Assembly (NCBI GenBank): GCA_963555705.1
Contig: OY743174.1
Coordinates: forward strand, 58,302,234 to 58,366,233
Direction of reading: 5' to 3'
Source: Ligustrum vulgare
Taxonomy: Eukaryota > Streptophyta > Magnoliopsida > Lamiales > Oleaceae
Length of the DNA stretch: 64,000 bases
In this document: in pieces, positions 60,329 through 64,000 of the stretch
Layout: each line of letters starts with the position of its first letter
Position numbering within the stretch: position 1 is the stretch's first letter
Made by a program: the position numbers and the translations under genes
Notes under the pieces: model-generated
What the model saw: only the letters and a program-made list of their open reading frames with translations
The model's database searches: none
What the model was told of the DNA's origin: nothing

Positions 60329-61371
60329 GGATTAGATCCTAGGGTTAAAATCTAAAATATTTCCGGTCACCGGTGAGTGATCTGCCGTCGCTCGTCCGGA
60401 GAAGTTTTTTTCTTTTTTTCTGTTTTTTCGTCTAAAATCCATAGAGTCACCATAAAAGATCCTCATAGTCCACTGTATAACATGCATGTTGTTCTTCGGC
60501 AACAAGGGTAGACAGTAGCGGATCCAGAAATTTTTTTTCAGCACGATCGAATATCAATAAAATTTTTTTAGCACGGACGGACTTAATTTTTCAAGTTGCA
60601 ACCAAAAAAATATCAAAAATTTCTACTAAATTTTTTCGAAAGGATCCAGTATGGGAGAGCGCAGGGACTCGCCATGCTAAATGTCCGCCCCTGAGTGTAG
60701 AAGAAGATGGAGATGGTAGTTCTGCCATGTTGTTTGCTAAGAAACAAGGCTGATCGAACTGGCAACTAAGAAATCTGTGCTGCCAGTCTGAAGGATCTCA
60801 TAAAAATGTCGATACTTTTTTTTCATTCGAAGCGAGCTGAATCATCTAGATCTCGTCTTAATACCTTAAACAGTTTGCTAAAATAGAGATCTAGAGAGGG
60901 AAAATTGAAAGAAAAATGGAAAATTGAGAGGAGATCGGTCGATGTGGTGGATCTAATGTTGGCGACTGGAGTTCGGCGAGAGGAATGGAGATGATGCGGC
61001 AGAAATAGTGCTCTAATGCACACCTTCAAGCGTTCACTTCCAGTAAGAAATATTAACAGGAACTGGATGTGGAAATTGAAACCGGAGATAAATATAGGAC
61101 AGTTACAAAAGGATTGAAGTTGAATATACAGTGTGAGGATTCAGAAGCAATTCCTAAATCGGAAGTCTCTAGTGTTCCTCCGTTTTCATTACTTGAGAAA
61201 GTGAAGAAACATAAGAATTCAGTTGAAATTACTCAAGACGAGGCCACTTCAAAATTTCTAGCATTAATTTTGGTGATTTGTCCACAAAAGTGTTGAGTCC
61301 TGGATCTAAGAAATTTGAGTCAGCTGCAAGAGTATCCTGGAATACCATCTTCTGAAATTAAGTTTTGGCTT
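60329..61371 (+). mobile_element. Decayed copia internal region and unassigned sequence
   Basis: Begins with a gag-like stretch interrupted by a hAT MITE. After the MITE, KKDGDGSSAMLFAKKQG fits the same protein before a stop. The later part includes a 75-aa frame at 61069-61296 (starting MEIETGDKYRTVTKGLKLNI) that I do not recognise. Confidence 0.5.
60513..60693. mobile_element. hAT-type MITE, 181 bp, 8-bp TSD
   Basis: Ends CAGTAGCGGATCCAG and TGTCCGCCCCTG. Flanks AGGGTAGA (60505-60512) and AGTGTAGA (60694-60701) agree at 7 of 8 positions. Same terminal type as the element at 20095. Confidence 0.85.
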
Positions 61372-61787
61372 TGTACCAACCAAGAAATTTTCGCGTATTA
61401 AATAATTATTTTAAATTATAAAAACGTGTCGCTGCGATCTCACCCATTTTTAATTTAAAGTCACGACGTATTCGTCTAGCCGAGTCGAGAAATATCGAGT
61501 CCAATTTAATTTTAAATAAATTTCGAGTTTCTAAAATTATATCATTTTATTTATTTATTTAAATTATTCATTCCAAAATCGTTTTAAATTCCAAAATTTT
61601 ATTAAGCTCATTTTATCAGATCAATTTTCCTACTTAGTTGATTTATATGTATTATTTTTCTCGAATTCCGTGTATTGCTTGTCAAGATTTCCAAAATGCC
61701 TAATCAACATATACTATCACCAACTTTCACCAACCACATTAATCCCATGCCCTATCAATTATCATACTCTACATCACCAACTCACTC
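61372..61787 (+). repeat. 5' LTR part of a Ty3 chromovirus-type element
   Basis: TGTACCAACCAAG at 61372 matches TGTAGCGACCAAG at 63191, and homology runs to 61787 / 63597 with several differences. Beyond this the left copy continues with other sequence, which may be the LTR 3' part or a deletion junction. Confidence 0.8.
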
Positions 61788-62240
61788 CTTATGATGATAC
61801 TTTAAATTAGTACATTAGTCCTCAGCAAGAATGAGTATGTGATACCAAATACTTTATTCATGATTTAAAAGTATGGGCTAAAGGATTTAAGTTTAAATTT
61901 CTCCAATTTTGAAAAGGAAATTTCAGTCAAGTTTAGAAATGATTACGTTTGTAAATCTTTCCAAAAAGATTCTGTCAGGGTTTTGTACTCAATATTTTGG
62001 AATTGCTACCGCGTTTTATATTTTGTATCATAAGGATTTATTCTTGATCAATCTTCTTGATTTTAGTTTAAGCATGTGAACAATTAATATTTATATCGTG
62101 GGTTCGATATTAGTATAGATTCTTGAAATGTTGGAAATAGAAGGTCAATGAATGAGTTAATAAGTTGGATAATGTCGATGATTGACTGAGTTCTACACAA
62201 TACCAATCAAGCGTCTTTTCGCATAGCTTTGTATGAGGTA
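61788..62240. other. Unassigned sequence between LTR part and integrase
   Basis: AT-rich, no domain. No primer site, gag, protease or reverse transcriptase was found, so a large internal deletion must have occurred here. Confidence 0.4.
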
Positions 62241-62244
62241 CATA

Positions 62245-63180
62245 TATATGTTAGAGAGGTGGTCCGAGTTCATGGATTGCTAGTGTCCATTTTTCAGATA
62301 GAAATCCAAGATTTACTTCGAGATTTTGGAAAAATTTACTTGCGGCAATGGGTACTAAATTAAATTTTAGTACTGCCTACCATCCCCAGACAGACGGGCA
62401 ATCTGAACGCACTATTCAGACGCTGGAGGATATGCTTAGAGCCCGTGTGCTAAACTTGAGTAGTAGTTGGGAGAATCATCTACCATTGGTGGAATTTTCC
62501 TACAATAACAGTTTTCGAGCTACCATCGATATGTCACCATACAAAGTATTGTATGGGTGAAGATGTCGATCGCCAATCTATTGGGATGAAGTTGGCGAGA
62601 GGAAATTATTTGGTTCGGAATTAATTGAGAAAATAGTGTAGGCTATCGAGAAGATCAGATTACGGATTAAAGCTGCCCAAGACAGACAGAAAAGCTATGC
62701 CGATCAAAGAAGAAAAGACTTAGAATTTGAGATTGAAGAGAGTATTTTTGAAGATAGCCCCGATGAAGGGCACTTTTCGCTTTGGGAAAAAAAAAGAGGA
62801 AAGTTGAGACCCCGTTTTATTGGACCATTCGAGATATTAGAACAAGTAGGGAGCGTGACTTATTGCCACCAGAACTTGCAGCTGTTCACAATGTTTTTCA
62901 TGTTTCCCTATTGAGAAAGTATGTTCATGATCCTAATCATGTGGTGAATTATCAGTGTATTGCAGTTCAGAAAGATTTATCTTATGAAGAGGCACCTATG
63001 TGCATAGTAGAGAGAAAAGTCCATGTCTTAAGAAACAAAGAGATTCTTTTAAGTCAAAGTCCAGTAAGGTAGACACAATAGCGATGAGGCTACTTGAGAA
63101 AAGAAAAGAGGAGATCCTAGCCAAGTATCCAGTAATCATAGATCAAGTAAGTTTAATTTCGAGGACGAAACTACTTTAAG
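62245..63180 (+). pseudogene. Ty3 integrase C-terminal half with chromodomain, decayed
   Basis: 62250-62560 gives the end of the integrase core: VREVVRVHG with a damaged SDRDPRF region, then [20 protein letters not shown] and PYKVLYG. Then come QDRQKSYADQRRKDLEFE, the GPFEILEQVGSV (GPY/F) module, AVHNVFHVSLLRKY, and a chromodomain-like end (ERKVHVLRNKEI). FNFEDETTLRG lies just before the polypurine tract AAGGGGGTAAGGT (63178-63190). The order and the chromodomain place it with the chromoviruses, probably the Tekay/Del type. Stops (TGA after KVLYG, TAG in the EKIV-AIEK region) and shifts disable it. Confidence 0.88.
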
Positions 63181-63190
63181 GGGGTAAGGT

Positions 63191-64000
63191 TGTAGCGACC
63201 AAGAAATTTTCACGTGTTAAATAATTATTTTAAATTATGAAAACATGCCGCTGCGATCTCACCCATTTTTAATATAAAGTCACGACATATTCGTCTAGCC
63301 GAGTCGAGAAATATCGAGTCCAATTCAATTTTAAATAAATTTCGAGTTTCTAAAATTATATCATTTTATTTATTTATTTAAATTATTCATTCCAAAATCG
63401 TTTTAAATTCCAAAATTTTATGAAGCTCATTTTATCAGATCCATTTTCCTACTCAGTTGATTTACGCGTATTATTTTTCTCGAATTTCCTGTATTGCTTG
63501 TCAAGATCTCCAAAATGCATAATCAACCTATACTACCACCAACCACATCAATCCCATGCCCTATCAATTCTCATACTCTACATCACCAACCCACTCCATA
63601 TTTTATACATCATCAGAATTTCCTCTCCCTGCACCAACCACGACATTGGTTTCAGCAACTCATTGGTAAGCTCCCACTGGCTGCTTCATCACACCACTAC
63701 CTACTGCACAACACCAGTCAGCCATCACATCCACCGCCTGCGAGCTCCAATCCACCACATGAAGGCCACAAATCATCATCATCACCACTACATTCATCCA
63801 CTGCATCCAAACCAAAACAGCCACCATCCTCCATCTTCAACACCAACACTGCCTCTACCCCAAACGACCGCAACCGCACAATACAACCACTGAAAACTCC
63901 ACATCCCATTTCGTATTTCTTCGTTTTTGACCTCCAAAATCATCATCATCATCACCACCACGGCCAGCCACCATTGAAACCACCTTGTACCACCGGCCGA
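63191..64000 (+). repeat. 3' LTR of the Ty3 chromovirus-type element (runs off window)
   Basis: Starts TGTAGCGACCAAG right after the purine tract. The first ~400 bp match 61372-61787. From 63600 it is unusually CA/CC-rich with many CATCAC motifs; the open frames there are composition artefacts. Confidence 0.85.

Noticed and set aside
63420..63909. 157-aa plus-strand frame rich in His/Pro/Thr
   Set aside because: Lies wholly in the 3' LTR; the composition comes from CATCAC/CCA-rich DNA.

Overview
This is nuclear DNA of a flowering plant. Evidence: AT-rich intergenic DNA, plant-type introns, a plant cytochrome P450 of the CYP76 kind, and nearly every class of angiosperm transposon. The CYP76 genes and the style of several repeats suggest an asterid, perhaps the mint order (Lamiales), but this is inference only. 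I saw no RNA gene and only one gene that looks fully intact.

Layout. 1-1.3 kb: 3' end of a decayed Ty1/copia element with its LTR. 1.47-5.91 kb (minus strand): an intact two-exon CYP76-like P450 of 495 aa with a ~3 kb repeat-filled intron. 6.4-10.8 kb: a MITE, then a Ty3-type element on the minus strand that keeps LTRs, primer site and one open gag-protease frame but no polymerase. 10.8-17.1 kb: a Mutator-like (MULE) locus with the end of an Ulp1-like protease gene on the plus strand and a transposase pseudogene on the minus strand, split by a 3.2 kb solo LTR with a clean 5-bp target duplication. 18-22.9 kb: an unassigned ORF, a Myb/SANT-like fragment, two hAT-type non-autonomous elements with perfect 8-bp duplications, and a long inverted repeat.

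22.9-40.8 kb is a dense Helitron domain: at least eight recognisable 3' ends (hairpin plus CTAG before T, or degenerate forms), several in head-to-tail order, with decayed Rep/helicase pieces and nested hAT and Mutator MITEs. A solo copy of the 6.9-10.8 kb element's LTR lies at 33.8-34.8 kb. 41.9-48.4 kb is best read as one large Helitron (TC start, CTAA end) that carries genomic pieces of host genes: a J-domain exon, at least four exons of the gamma subunit of the COPI coatomer with introns retained, and two unassigned exon-like pieces. A Tat-type solo LTR sits inside it.

48.4-55 kb holds a Mutator MITE, a 2.2 kb solo-LTR-like insertion containing an 88-bp palindrome, a minus-strand Helitron end and a LINE RNase H relic. 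55.5-59.4 kb (minus strand) is a broken paralogue of the P450: exon 2 has the same 606-nt length but a stop, exon 1 has lost its 5' half and its splice donor, and the shared intron has a ~2 kb insert with a relic of a type-B response regulator. 59.6-64 kb has a MITE, a copia LTR with primer site, a hAT MITE and a decayed chromovirus-type Ty3 element whose 3' LTR runs off the window.

The P450 is probably the only working gene. Most remaining sequence is layered mobile DNA whose insertion order can partly be read from empty-site paralogues inside the window.
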